Positions 15,297-23,383 of a stretch of DNA of 42,941 nt are shown in pieces. The notes under the pieces were generated by a model, which saw nothing but the letters and a program-made list of their open reading frames with translations, was not told the origin of the DNA and did no database searches. Source of the DNA: Acidobacteriota bacterium (GTDB lineage Bacteria; Acidobacteriota; Vicinamibacteria; Fen-336); NCBI GenBank assembly GCA_003223555.1, contig QHVM01000020.1, positions 1 through 42,941 on the forward strand, read 5' to 3'. The position numbers and the translations under genes were made by a program. Position 1 is the first letter of the stretch. Each line of letters begins with the position of its first letter.

Positions 15297-15941
15297 ATGG
15301 GACGTCGGCCCGAATACGCGTTCGACCTCTCGGCGGGCCGCCTATGCCTGGACTTCGCCAATACGCTCAGCAATCGCCGTATGGAGCCGAAGGAGAGGCT
15401 GCAGAGCTACGAGGATCTCGTGGCGTGGGCGCGGCAGACCGGGCTCGTCGACCCGGTCGCGGCCTCGGATCTGCTGCGTGAGGCTACCCGTCGCCCGGCC
15501 GAGGCGCAGGCGGTGCTCGAGCGCGCCCGCGCCCTGAGGGAGGCGCTCTTCGTCCTCTTCTCGGCGGCCGCGGCCGAACGGACGCTTCCCGGCGGTGCGC
15601 TGGCGGCCCTCAACGCCGCCCTGCCCGCAGCGCTCGCCCACCGCCGTCTGGGCCAGGCCGCGAGCGGCCTCGCCTGGAGCTGGGAGCCGGCCGGCGGCGC
15701 TTTCGACTCGCTGCTCTGGCCGATCGTGCATTCGGCGGCGGATCTTCTCGCCTCGGACGAGAGGCGGGCGCTGCGGGAGTGCGCGGCCGGCACCTGCGCC
15801 TGGCTCTTCCTCGACCACAGCCGCAACCATAGCCGGCGCTGGTGCGACATGAAGGTCTGCGGCAACCGGGTCAAGGCCCGCCGCCACTACGAGCGCGCGC
15901 GCCGGCACGCCGGCCGGACGCCAACGGCAAAACCCTCTTGA
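15297..15941 (+). CDS. CGNR zinc-finger / ABATE-domain regulator
   Basis: 214 residues. The N-terminal ABATE domain (about 1-150) starts FDLSAGRLCLDFANTLSNR, its hallmark. The C-terminal CGNR zinc finger (about 155-205) reads CAAGTCAWLFLDHSRNHSRRW followed by CDMKVCGNRVKARRHYER; the spaced cysteine pairs bind zinc and the basic tail binds nucleic acid. These proteins are putative stress-responsive transcription regulators. It lies 85 bp upstream of the molybdenum hydroxylase operon on the same strand, so it may regulate or be co-transcribed with it; that link is inferred from position only. Confidence 0.9.
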   Translation: MGRRPEYAFDLSAGRLCLDFANTLSNRRMEPKERLQSYEDLVAWARQTGLVDPVAASDLLREATRRPAEAQAVLERARALREALFVLFSAAAAERTLPGGALAALNAALPAALAHRRLGQAASGLAWSWEPAGGAFDSLLWPIVHSAADLLASDERRALRECAAGTCAWLFLDHSRNHSRRWCDMKVCGNRVKARRHYERARRHAGRTPTAKPS

Positions 15942-16026
15942 CGGCCGCGCGGCCGCGGAGGAAGAATCGGGTTCTCGGAGTCATCTCTTCCGGGGCCGCT
16001 TCTCCGCGGCTCGAGCGAGGTCGGCC

Positions 16027-16665
16027 ATGCCCCATCCCTCCGACAAGGACGACGACAGCGGCCCGGGTGTCTCCCGGCGCACGTTCCTGAAGACGGCCGG
16101 CGTCGGCGCCGCCGCGAGCAGCCTGGCCGGGGTAGCGATCAGCCAGGCCGCCGGTGCGAAGGTGCTCGGTCCCGGCCCGGTGCCCCTCACCCTCAAGGTC
16201 AACGGGGCCGCCCGCACCGTGACCGTCGAGCCGCGGGTCACCCTGCTGCGGGCTCTCCGCAACCACCTCGACCTCACCGGGGCCAAGGAGATCTGCGACC
16301 GCGGGGCGTGCGGCGGCTGTACCGTGCTCTTCGACGGCGAGCCCATCGCCTCCTGCCTGATGCTGGCCGCCGATGCCGAAGGCCACGAGATCACCACCGT
16401 CGAAGCTCTCGGCACCCCCGAGGCGATGAGCCCGTTGCAGGCGGCCTTCGTCGAGGCCGACGCGCTGCAGTGCGGCTTCTGCACCCCCGGCTTCGTCGTG
16501 GCCTCCACGGCGCTGCTCCGCAAGAACTCCAACCCGACGCTCGAGGAAGTGAAGGACGGCCTGGCCGGCAACATCTGCCGCTGCGGCACCTACTCGCGGG
16601 TCTTCGAGGCGGTGCAGAAGGCGGCCCGGACGACGGCCCCGACGCGGCCGGTCAAGAGGGGGTAG
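16027..16665 (+). CDS. Molybdenum hydroxylase 2Fe-2S subunit with Tat signal (PaoA/YagT-like)
   Basis: 212 residues. A twin-arginine signal SRRTFLKTAGVGAAASSLAG occupies residues 16-35, so the assembled complex is probably exported folded to the periplasm. The plant-type ferredoxin cluster is bound by CDRGACGGC and a following Cys in ASCLML. The second, four-helix cluster domain has CGFCTPG and NICRCGTY. Length and order match the small subunits of aldehyde oxidoreductases such as PaoA. It passes electrons from the Mo site to FAD. The Mo subunit starts 3 nt after its stop, so it is coupled. A GAGCGAGG site precedes the ATG. Confidence 0.93.
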   Translation: MPHPSDKDDDSGPGVSRRTFLKTAGVGAAASSLAGVAISQAAGAKVLGPGPVPLTLKVNGAARTVTVEPRVTLLRALRNHLDLTGAKEICDRGACGGCTVLFDGEPIASCLMLAADAEGHEITTVEALGTPEAMSPLQAAFVEADALQCGFCTPGFVVASTALLRKNSNPTLEEVKDGLAGNICRCGTYSRVFEAVQKAARTTAPTRPVKRG

Positions 16666-16668
16666 GCC

Positions 16669-18972
16669 ATGCAGGAACAGAAGCCTCCCGAAGGCCCGAC
16701 GGTCACGTTCAGCGTCAAGGCCGGCCACGCGAGCAAGCCCCAGACCCTGGAGGTCCACGCCGCCGAGGGCGACCTCAAGCCGTGGGACCTCGACAGCAAG
16801 CTGCGGGTCGTCAAGGGCCGGCAGCCGCGCCTGGACGGCCGGTACAAGGTCACCGGCCGCGCCAAGTACACCTACGACGTCAACCTGCCCGGCATGCTCT
16901 GGGGCCGGATGATCCGCGCCAGCGTGCCCGCCGGCCAGATCGTCAAGATCGACACGTCCAAAGCCGAGGCCCTGCCCGGCGTCAAGGCGGTGTGGACGAC
17001 CGACGCCCGGACCGTGCGCTTCGCGGGACAGGACGTGGCGGCGGTGGCGGCGGTCTCCCCCGAGCTGGCCGAAGACGCGGCCCGCCTGGTCCAGGTGACC
17101 TACGACGAGGCGCCCTACGTCACCGACCTCGAGAAGGCCATGGAGGAGGGAGCGCCGCTCGTCTACGAGCCCGACAAGATGCCGGGCCCGAAGGACGTGC
17201 CCCGGAAGGGCAACGTGGTCGGGCCGACCTCGCCCCGGCGCGGCGGCAACCGCGGCGACGTCGAGAAGGGCTTCGCCGGCGCGGCGGCGACCGTCGAGGC
17301 CACCTACCTGGTCCCCACCCACACCCATTCCCCGCTCGAGACCCACGGCGTGATCGCGAAGTGGGACGGCGACCACCTCACGGTGTGGGCGTCGACCCAG
17401 GGTGTCTTCACCGTGCGGGACGGGATGGCGGAGGCCCTCGGCATCGACCGCAAGAACGTCAACGTCATCACCGAGCACATGGGCGGCGGTTTCGGCAGCA
17501 AGCTCGCCCCCTCGGCGAGCGGCAGCGCTTTCGCGGTCGTGGCGTGCAAGCTCGCCAAGCAGGCCGGGGCGCCCGTGAAGCTGATGCTGAACCGCCACGA
17601 GGAGCACCTCTGCACCGGCAACGCCCCCAGCGCGCGCATGACCGTCCGCCTCGGCGCCACCCGCGACGGCACGCTGACCGCCGTCCATTACCGCTCCTTC
17701 GGCTCGGCGGGGATCGCGGGCGGCGCGGGGACGGGCGGGCCCGCGGGGGCGCTCTACGCCAACAACCCCAACCTGAAGATCGAGGAGCACGACGTCTTCA
17801 CCAACGCCGGGCCGGCCGCGCCGCTGCGCGCCCCCGGCCACTCGCAGGGCGCCTTCGCGCTCGAGTCGGCGATGGACGAGCTGGCGGACAAGCTCGGCAT
17901 GGACCCCCTCGAGCTGCGGCGCAAGAACGAGTCTTCGCCGGTCCGGCTCGTCGAGTACGACCTCGGGGCCAAGGCGATCGGCTGGGAGCGCCGGAGCAAG
18001 AAGCCCGGGGAAGGGGCGGGCCCGCGCAAGCGCGGCATCGGCATGGCGAGCGGCAACTGGTACGTGATCGCGCGCGGCAGCGGCGTGGGGGCCGAGGTGA
18101 GGGTCCACCGCGACGGCAGCGTGGAGTACTTCTCGGGCGCCCAGGACATCGGCACCGGGTTCCGGACCGCGATGGCCATGGTGGTGGCCGAGGAGCTGGG
18201 CGTCAAGACGACCGATATCAAGCCCAACGTCGGCGACAGCCGCTGGCCCGAGGGTCCCGGCTCGGGGGGCAGCAACACCACCAACTCGGTGGCGCCGGCG
18301 GTGCGCCTGGCCGCCCACGACGCGCGCATGAAGCTCTTCGCGGGGGCGGCGCCGCTGCTGGGCGCGAAGCCGGAGGAGCTCGACGCCGCCGACGGCAAGA
18401 TCTTCGTCGCCGCCTCGCCGGGCAAGAGCGTGACGTTCAAGCAGGCGGCGGCGAAGATGCCGGGCGAGGTGATCGCTTCGGTGGCCGAGCGCAAGAAGCA
18501 GTACGAGACCTACCGCCAGGACCTGGCCGGCGCCCAGTTCGTGGAGGTGGAGGTGGACACCCAGACCGGACAGGTGCGGGTCCTGAAGGTCGTCTCCGCC
18601 AACGACTGCGGCATCCCGATCAACACCCTCACCACCGAGAGCCAGATCATCGGCGCCATGATCCAGGGCGTGTCGTGGGCACTCTTCGAGGACCGGGTGC
18701 TCGATCGCAACGTGGGGACGATGGTCAACCCCAACCTCGAGTCGTACAAGGTCCTTTCCTCGAAGGACATGTTCGAGGCGGTGCCCATCGTCACCGAGGT
18801 CGCCAACGCCGGCAACAACACCTCCGCCGCCGGCATCGGCGAGCCGCCCATCGTGCCGTCGCTGGCCGCAGTGGCCAACGCGGTCTTCAACGCCACCGGG
18901 GCCCGGGTGCGGACCCTGCCCATGACGCCCGACCGGGTGCTGGCCGCCCTGGCCGAAGCGCGGAGGGGGTGA
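16669..18972 (+). CDS. Molybdenum hydroxylase large (Mo-pterin) subunit (PaoC/XdhA-like)
   Basis: 767 residues. The aldehyde oxidase/xanthine dehydrogenase a/b hammerhead domain (about 55-170) is followed by the molybdopterin-binding region. Recognisable motifs are MGGGFGSK, APLRAPGHSQGAFALESAMDE, GAQDIGTGF (cofactor contact) and the C-terminal GIGEPPIVP, whose Glu is the conserved catalytic base. It has no export signal of its own and would travel with the Tat-tagged small subunit, as in PaoABC. The substrate cannot be told: residues lining the pocket differ among aldehyde, purine and aromatic-compound enzymes. The gene order here is FeS-Mo-FAD, unlike paoABC, which is FeS-FAD-Mo. Confidence 0.93.
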   Translation: MQEQKPPEGPTVTFSVKAGHASKPQTLEVHAAEGDLKPWDLDSKLRVVKGRQPRLDGRYKVTGRAKYTYDVNLPGMLWGRMIRASVPAGQIVKIDTSKAEALPGVKAVWTTDARTVRFAGQDVAAVAAVSPELAEDAARLVQVTYDEAPYVTDLEKAMEEGAPLVYEPDKMPGPKDVPRKGNVVGPTSPRRGGNRGDVEKGFAGAAATVEATYLVPTHTHSPLETHGVIAKWDGDHLTVWASTQGVFTVRDGMAEALGIDRKNVNVITEHMGGGFGSKLAPSASGSAFAVVACKLAKQAGAPVKLMLNRHEEHLCTGNAPSARMTVRLGATRDGTLTAVHYRSFGSAGIAGGAGTGGPAGALYANNPNLKIEEHDVFTNAGPAAPLRAPGHSQGAFALESAMDELADKLGMDPLELRRKNESSPVRLVEYDLGAKAIGWERRSKKPGEGAGPRKRGIGMASGNWYVIARGSGVGAEVRVHRDGSVEYFSGAQDIGTGFRTAMAMVVAEELGVKTTDIKPNVGDSRWPEGPGSGGSNTTNSVAPAVRLAAHDARMKLFAGAAPLLGAKPEELDAADGKIFVAASPGKSVTFKQAAAKMPGEVIASVAERKKQYETYRQDLAGAQFVEVEVDTQTGQVRVLKVVSANDCGIPINTLTTESQIIGAMIQGVSWALFEDRVLDRNVGTMVNPNLESYKVLSSKDMFEAVPIVTEVANAGNNTSAAGIGEPPIVPSLAAVANAVFNATGARVRTLPMTPDRVLAALAEARRG

Positions 18973-18975
18973 GCC

Positions 18976-19947
18976 ATGAACTCCTTCGAATTCGCCCGCG
19001 CGACGAGCGTCGCCCAGGCCCGCGAGCTGCTGGCCGAGAAGCCGGGCGCCGTCCTCAAGGCCGGGGGCATCGACCTGCTCGACCACCTCAAGGAGCGCCT
19101 CGTCGAGCCGCCCCGCGTGGTGGACCTGAAGTCGATCCCCGGGCTGGCCCGGATCACCGCCGAGGCCGACGGCGGCCTGCGGATCGGCCCCATGGCCACC
19201 CTGGCCCAGCTCGCCGCCCACCCGGCGGTCCAGAAGAGCCATCCTGCCCTCGCCCAGTCCTGCCGCGAGGCGGCTTCCCCCCAGATCCGCAACGTGGCGA
19301 CGATCGGCGGTAACGTGCTCCAGCGGCCGCGGTGCTGGTACTACCGGCTCGAGTCGTACAAGTGCCTCAAGAAGGGCGGCGACGTCTGCTATGCGGTGGG
19401 GGGCGAGAACCGCTACCACGCGATCTTCGGCGGCGGCCCGTCCTACGCGCCCCATCCCTCCAACGCGGCGGTGGCCCTGGTGGCATTCGGGGCGAGCTTC
19501 GTGATCGAGGGCGACAAGGGACCGCGGACGGTCGCCGCGGGCGACTTCTTCACGCTGCCCACCAAGGACCCCCAGCGCGAGAACCTGCTCCAGCCCGGCG
19601 AGGTGCTGACCGAGATCCGCGTCCCCTCCGCCGCCGGCTGGCGCTCCGCCTACGACGAGATCCAGGAGCGGGCCGACTTCGACTGGCCGCTCGTCTCGAT
19701 CGCGGCCGCGGTCAAGAACGAGGGAGCAACGGTGCGCGACGCCCGGGTCGTGCTGGGCGCGGTGGCGCCGATCCCGTGGCGCTCGGCTCGCGCCGAGCAG
19801 GCGCTCTCCGGCAAGGCGCTCGACGAGGCGGCCGCGACCGCGGCCGCGCGGGCCGCGGTGGTCGGCGCCGCGCCCATGTCCGACAACGGCTACAAGGTGG
19901 GGCTCGTCCAGACGCTCGTCCGCCGCACGCTGCTCTCGCTGGCCTAG
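18976..19947 (+). CDS. Molybdenum hydroxylase FAD-binding subunit (PaoB/YagS-like) lacking one Fe-S cysteine
   Basis: 323 residues. The FAD pyrophosphate loop KAGGIDLLDHLK and the IRNVATIGGNVLQRPRC motif are those of the family, and a C-terminal CO-dehydrogenase flavoprotein domain follows. PaoB-type subunits carry an extra [4Fe-4S] cluster held by four cysteines in an insertion. Here RPRC, YKC and GDVC are present. At the fourth place the sequence reads GGPSYAPHPSN where the E. coli protein has EACIATHPSD, so the ligand is Ser. Either the cluster is lost, is a 3Fe form, or has another ligand. The start ATG follows the Mo subunit stop by 3 nt. Three-gene coupling supports a complete enzyme. 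Confidence 0.92.
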   Translation: MNSFEFARATSVAQARELLAEKPGAVLKAGGIDLLDHLKERLVEPPRVVDLKSIPGLARITAEADGGLRIGPMATLAQLAAHPAVQKSHPALAQSCREAASPQIRNVATIGGNVLQRPRCWYYRLESYKCLKKGGDVCYAVGGENRYHAIFGGGPSYAPHPSNAAVALVAFGASFVIEGDKGPRTVAAGDFFTLPTKDPQRENLLQPGEVLTEIRVPSAAGWRSAYDEIQERADFDWPLVSIAAAVKNEGATVRDARVVLGAVAPIPWRSARAEQALSGKALDEAAATAAARAAVVGAAPMSDNGYKVGLVQTLVRRTLLSLA

Positions 19948-19961
19948 TCTAGAGGTCTGTC

Positions 19962-20171
19962 ATGGAAGCTGAAGTCAGAGACGTCCCGGTGTGCAAGCGG
20001 CTCCGCACGAAGATGTACTACGTCGTGGGGCGCGACCACGTCGACCTGCGGGAATCGTCGCCCACCGCCCAGTACTGGTGCTCGCGCACGGCGATCGTCC
20101 TCGGCCCGGACGAGATGTACTGCAGCCCCGAGGTCTGCCAGCCGGGGCGCGCCTGCTTCGAGCCCGAGTAG
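19962..20171 (+). CDS. Small cysteine-rich hypothetical protein (69 aa) ending the molybdenum hydroxylase operon
   Basis: 69 residues, 14 bp after the FAD subunit, with AGAGG about 7 nt upstream of the ATG. Five cysteines are present: VPVCKR, QYWCSR, MYCSPE, EVCQPG and RACFEPE. The C-terminal MYCSPEVCQPGRACFEPE could bind a metal or Fe-S cluster. It has no signal peptide. I do not recognise a named family. Position suggests a role in maturation or electron transfer for the oxidoreductase, a role filled in E. coli by the much larger chaperone PaoD, which is not present here; this is inference. Confidence 0.72.
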   Translation: MEAEVRDVPVCKRLRTKMYYVVGRDHVDLRESSPTAQYWCSRTAIVLGPDEMYCSPEVCQPGRACFEPE

Positions 20172-20374
20172 CGCGTTCAAAAAACCGGACGCAGGCGTGC
20201 GAAGATCCAATCCTCTGGATTTCGTGAGCAGACCTCTCGTCGTAAGTAACTGAAACACCTCATATCCTGCGGTTACCGAGCCGTGGCTCGTGCTTTGCTT
20301 GAGTGCCGTCGACCCGAAACAGTCGACGTTTCCGGCTCCACCAGGGATTCAAAGAGAGGATTGGAAGAAAAAAG
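20172..20374 (+). promoter_or_regulatory. Leader region of the TonB-dependent receptor gene
   Basis: 203 bp without a gene. It contains a perfect 7-bp hairpin CGTCGAC-CCGAAACA-GTCGACG (20307-20328) and a shorter inverted repeat ATCCA-ATCCTC-TGGAT around 20210. A purine-rich stretch ending in GGAAG precedes the ATG at 20375. No clear consensus promoter was found. Confidence 0.4.
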
Positions 20375-23266
20375 ATGAGACGCCAACTCACTTGGGCGAT
20401 CGCCTTGGTCGTGGCCGGCGCCGTCGCCGCCTCCGCCCAGACCACCGGACGAGTCGTGGGTCAGGTCCTGGATCCCTCGGGCTCGGGGGTGCCCGGGGTG
20501 TCAGTGACCGTCACGAACCCTCAGCTCCAAGGCTCGCTCTCGACCGTCACCGACGGCAGCGGCAACTTCAGGTTCCTCAGGGTCCTCCCGGGCAGCTACC
20601 GCATCCGGGCGGAGCTCGCCGGCTTCAAGACCGTGGAGCAAGCCGACGTGCAGGTCGGCCTCGACCGGACCGTCACGCTCTCCTTCAAGATGGAGGTGGC
20701 TCCGGTCTCGGAGACCGTGACCGTGGAGGGCGGCGCGCCCGTCATCGACGTCACCAGCCCGGCCACCGGCGTCAACGCGACGGCCGACCTGTTCAACCGC
20801 CTGGCCGTTCCCCGGAACATCTACGGCATCGCGCGGGTGGCCCCGGGCACGCAGGACGACGGGGTCGGGCCGACCTTCTACGGCTCCAGCGGCGCCGAGA
20901 ACCAGTACATCATCGACGGGCTCAACACGACCGGCGTGGAGGTGGGCGGGGAGGCCAAGAACCTGAACTTCGACTTCGTGCAGGAGGTCGAGATCAAGAC
21001 CGGCGGCCTGCCCGCCGAGTACGGCCGCATCACCGGCGGCGTCATCAACGTGCTCACCAAGTCGGGCGGCAACCAGTTCCGGGGCTCCGCCTTCGGCTTC
21101 TTCGAGGGCAAGGGCCTGCAGAGCGACAACACCACCGCCAGCAAGCGGCCCCAGACGACCACGACCGTCAGCGACATCGACCAGAAGTGTGACTTCGGCG
21201 GCGAGCTGGGCGGCTATCTGCTCAAGGACAAGCTGTGGTTCTTCGGCGCCTACAACCGGACGGGCGAGACCGACAACACCACCGTGATCCGGCCCCTGAC
21301 GGCCCCCGGGGCGCCCGCCAAGGGCAGCGTGGTCCCGGTCGACGTCACCAGCAACCGCTTCGCCGGCAAGCTGACCTGGCGGCCGAGCGAGAACCACACG
21401 CTGACCGGCTCGGCCTTCGGCGACCCCACGAAGCGGGACGGCGTCATTTTCACGATCGCCGGACCTCCGAGCACGTTCAGCGGCATCCGCAACACCGGCA
21501 GCACCGATCTCGTGGCCCGCTACGACGGCACCGTGAGCAACTCCTTCCTCGTGCGGGCCACTGCTGGCCGCCACCGGGAGAAGAGCAAGTACGGGGGCGC
21601 GGGGAGGGAGATCCCGCAGATCCGCGACAGCACGGTCGTTCCGACGGCGCGCTCCGGCGGATTCGGCTTCTTCCAGGACCAGGACTTCACGCGCGACGTC
21701 TACAAGCTGGATCTGACGAAGTTCCTGGGGAGCCATGAGTTCAGGCTCGGGGGCGATTTCGAGAACGTGAAGGGCGTGACCAGCAACTTCTATACCGGCG
21801 GCGATCTGGTGGAGAAGTTCCGCGATCGGACCAGCGGGGTCATCTACTATCGGCATCGCTTCTACATCAATGACCGCGCGTCGGGGTTCGTCCGGACCGA
21901 TCCCTCGACCTGGCAGCCGGCCCTTCCCTTGACCTCGTCCCCCAACACGCACAACTTTTCGACGTTCCTGCAAGACAACTGGAAGCTCGCCAAGGGCTTC
22001 TCGTTGAACCTGGGCGCGCGGTGGGAGCGCCAGGAGCTCGGCGACCGCGACGGCAAGACCGTGATCGACCTGAAGAAGAACTGGGCGCCCCGCGTGGGCT
22101 TCGTCTGGGACGTGGCCAACAACGGGAAGAGCAAGGTCTACGCGAACTACGGCCGCTTCTACGAGAGCATCCCGATGGACATCCAGTTCCGGTCGTTCGG
22201 AGGCGAGCTGCTCGGCTTCCAGTACAACTTCGACCCCACGCCTAGGTCGTACACGGCCAATCCTGCCGCTCCCCGGAAGTCGTCCGTCCTGGGCAGCACC
22301 ATCGAGCCGGTCGATCCCAACCTCAAAGGCCAGTACATCGACGAGTACCTCGTGGGCTTCGAGTACGAAGTGGCGAAGGACCTGGCCGTCGGGGTCAAAG
22401 GAGCGTACCGCAACCTGGGCCGCGTGATCGAAGACTTCCTGGTCCCGTCGGAGGGCAGCTACTTCGTCGCTAATCCGGGGATCGGCCTGGGCAAGGACCT
22501 CGCTTTCTACGACGGCGTGAGCACGGCTCCGGCGCCGAAGGCCAAGCGGAAGAACTACAGCCTGGAGCTGACCGCCCGCAAGCGCTTCAGCGACAACTGG
22601 CAGCTCCTGGCCAGCTACGTCTTCTCCAAGCTCGAGGGCAACTACGACGGGACCTTCCAGAACTCGACCGGACAGCTCGACCCCAACATCAACTCCGCCT
22701 TCGACTACGCCGACTTCCTCGTCAACGCCGACGGCCGGCTTTCCATCGACGTCAAGCACCAGGTCAAGCTGGACGCCAGCTATCAGTTCAAGGGCGCCCT
22801 CGACGGCCTGAACCTCGGCCTGTCGACGCACTGGTACTCGGGCCTGCCGGAGAACGCCTACGGCTACTCCTTCGCCTACGCCAACTGGGAGTACTACCTG
22901 GTGCCGCGGGGTTCAGTGGGCCGGCATCCATCCGACTACGATGCGGACCTCCACGTGGCCTACCCGGTCAAGCTCGGCAACCGCAGCAAGCTCAACCTGG
23001 TCGTGGACGTCTTCAACATGTTCGACCGCCAGGCCATCACGCAGTTCGACGAGCGCTACAACCTGAGCCAGGACGGCGCCTGCGCCGGCGTGCCGGACAC
23101 GATCTGCAACGGTGACGGCGGCATCAAGAACCTTCCGGGGACGGTCGACCCCGCGGGCTCGATCCCGAACCCGCTGGCGACGGCCACAAACCCCGACTAC
23201 CTCAGGAAGGGGATCGGCTTCACCGGCCAGCGCAGCATCCGTCTGGGAGTGCGCGTGACCTTCTAG
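20375..23266 (+). CDS. TonB-dependent outer-membrane receptor with carboxypeptidase-regulatory N-domain (Oar-like)
   Basis: 963 residues. A signal peptide (about 1-22, MRRQLTWAIALVVAGAVAAS, cleaved near SAQ) leads into a carboxypeptidase-regulatory-like Ig domain (about 25-105; GQVLDPSGSGVPGVSVTVT, LPGSYRIRAELAGF). SETVTVEG is a TonB-box-like segment. The plug domain follows (about 120-230; NQYIIDGLNTT, FVQEVEIKTGGLPAEYGR, GGVINVLTKSGGN). The rest is a beta-barrel with many alternating aromatic strands, ending in VRVTF, the terminal Phe needed for BAM insertion. Large receptors of this design are very abundant in Acidobacteriota and import glycans, peptides or metal chelates. No dedicated hydrolase adjoins it, so the ligand is unknown. 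The ATG at 20375 was chosen because it starts the signal peptide. A strong terminator follows. Confidence 0.93.
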   Translation: MRRQLTWAIALVVAGAVAASAQTTGRVVGQVLDPSGSGVPGVSVTVTNPQLQGSLSTVTDGSGNFRFLRVLPGSYRIRAELAGFKTVEQADVQVGLDRTVTLSFKMEVAPVSETVTVEGGAPVIDVTSPATGVNATADLFNRLAVPRNIYGIARVAPGTQDDGVGPTFYGSSGAENQYIIDGLNTTGVEVGGEAKNLNFDFVQEVEIKTGGLPAEYGRITGGVINVLTKSGGNQFRGSAFGFFEGKGLQSDNTTASKRPQTTTTVSDIDQKCDFGGELGGYLLKDKLWFFGAYNRTGETDNTTVIRPLTAPGAPAKGSVVPVDVTSNRFAGKLTWRPSENHTLTGSAFGDPTKRDGVIFTIAGPPSTFSGIRNTGSTDLVARYDGTVSNSFLVRATAGRHREKSKYGGAGREIPQIRDSTVVPTARSGGFGFFQDQDFTRDVYKLDLTKFLGSHEFRLGGDFENVKGVTSNFYTGGDLVEKFRDRTSGVIYYRHRFYINDRASGFVRTDPSTWQPALPLTSSPNTHNFSTFLQDNWKLAKGFSLNLGARWERQELGDRDGKTVIDLKKNWAPRVGFVWDVANNGKSKVYANYGRFYESIPMDIQFRSFGGELLGFQYNFDPTPRSYTANPAAPRKSSVLGSTIEPVDPNLKGQYIDEYLVGFEYEVAKDLAVGVKGAYRNLGRVIEDFLVPSEGSYFVANPGIGLGKDLAFYDGVSTAPAPKAKRKNYSLELTARKRFSDNWQLLASYVFSKLEGNYDGTFQNSTGQLDPNINSAFDYADFLVNADGRLSIDVKHQVKLDASYQFKGALDGLNLGLSTHWYSGLPENAYGYSFAYANWEYYLVPRGSVGRHPSDYDADLHVAYPVKLGNRSKLNLVVDVFNMFDRQAITQFDERYNLSQDGACAGVPDTICNGDGGIKNLPGTVDPAGSIPNPLATATNPDYLRKGIGFTGQRSIRLGVRVTF

Positions 23267-23322
23267 CGAGCGAAGGGGGTTGCTCGGCCCCCGGCCGCTG
23301 TACGGACCATCCGGGACGGCGA

Positions 23323-23352
23323 AAAAGGGGCCTCGTCAGCGAGGCCCCTTTT
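23323..23352 (+). terminator. Strong intrinsic terminator after the TonB receptor gene
   Basis: AAAAGGGGCCTCG (23323-23335), loop TCAG, then CGAGGCCCCTTTT (23340-23352): a perfect 13-bp stem flanked by an A-run and a T-run. It is 56 bp past the stop codon and is the clearest terminator in the window. Confidence 0.92.
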
Positions 23353-23365
23353 CCTTCCCTCCCGC

Positions 23366-23371
23366 TATACT
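23366..23371 (+). promoter_or_regulatory. -10 box (TATACT) close to the phosphodiesterase-TPR gene start
   Basis: TATACT, 12 nt before the ATG at 23384. No -35 consensus is seen at the right distance and the upstream DNA is the terminator hairpin. The leader would be only a few bases. Confidence 0.4.
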
Positions 23372-23383
23372 CGTTCTCCCCCG

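Noticed and set aside
15871-19455. A 1194-codon open frame on the minus strand
   Set aside because: Antisense to the molybdenum hydroxylase genes; His/Arg/Gly-rich shadow without motifs.
20172-20374. Cobalamin or other known riboswitch ahead of the TonB receptor
   Set aside because: No conserved B12-box or other aptamer core can be recognised; only short hairpins are present.
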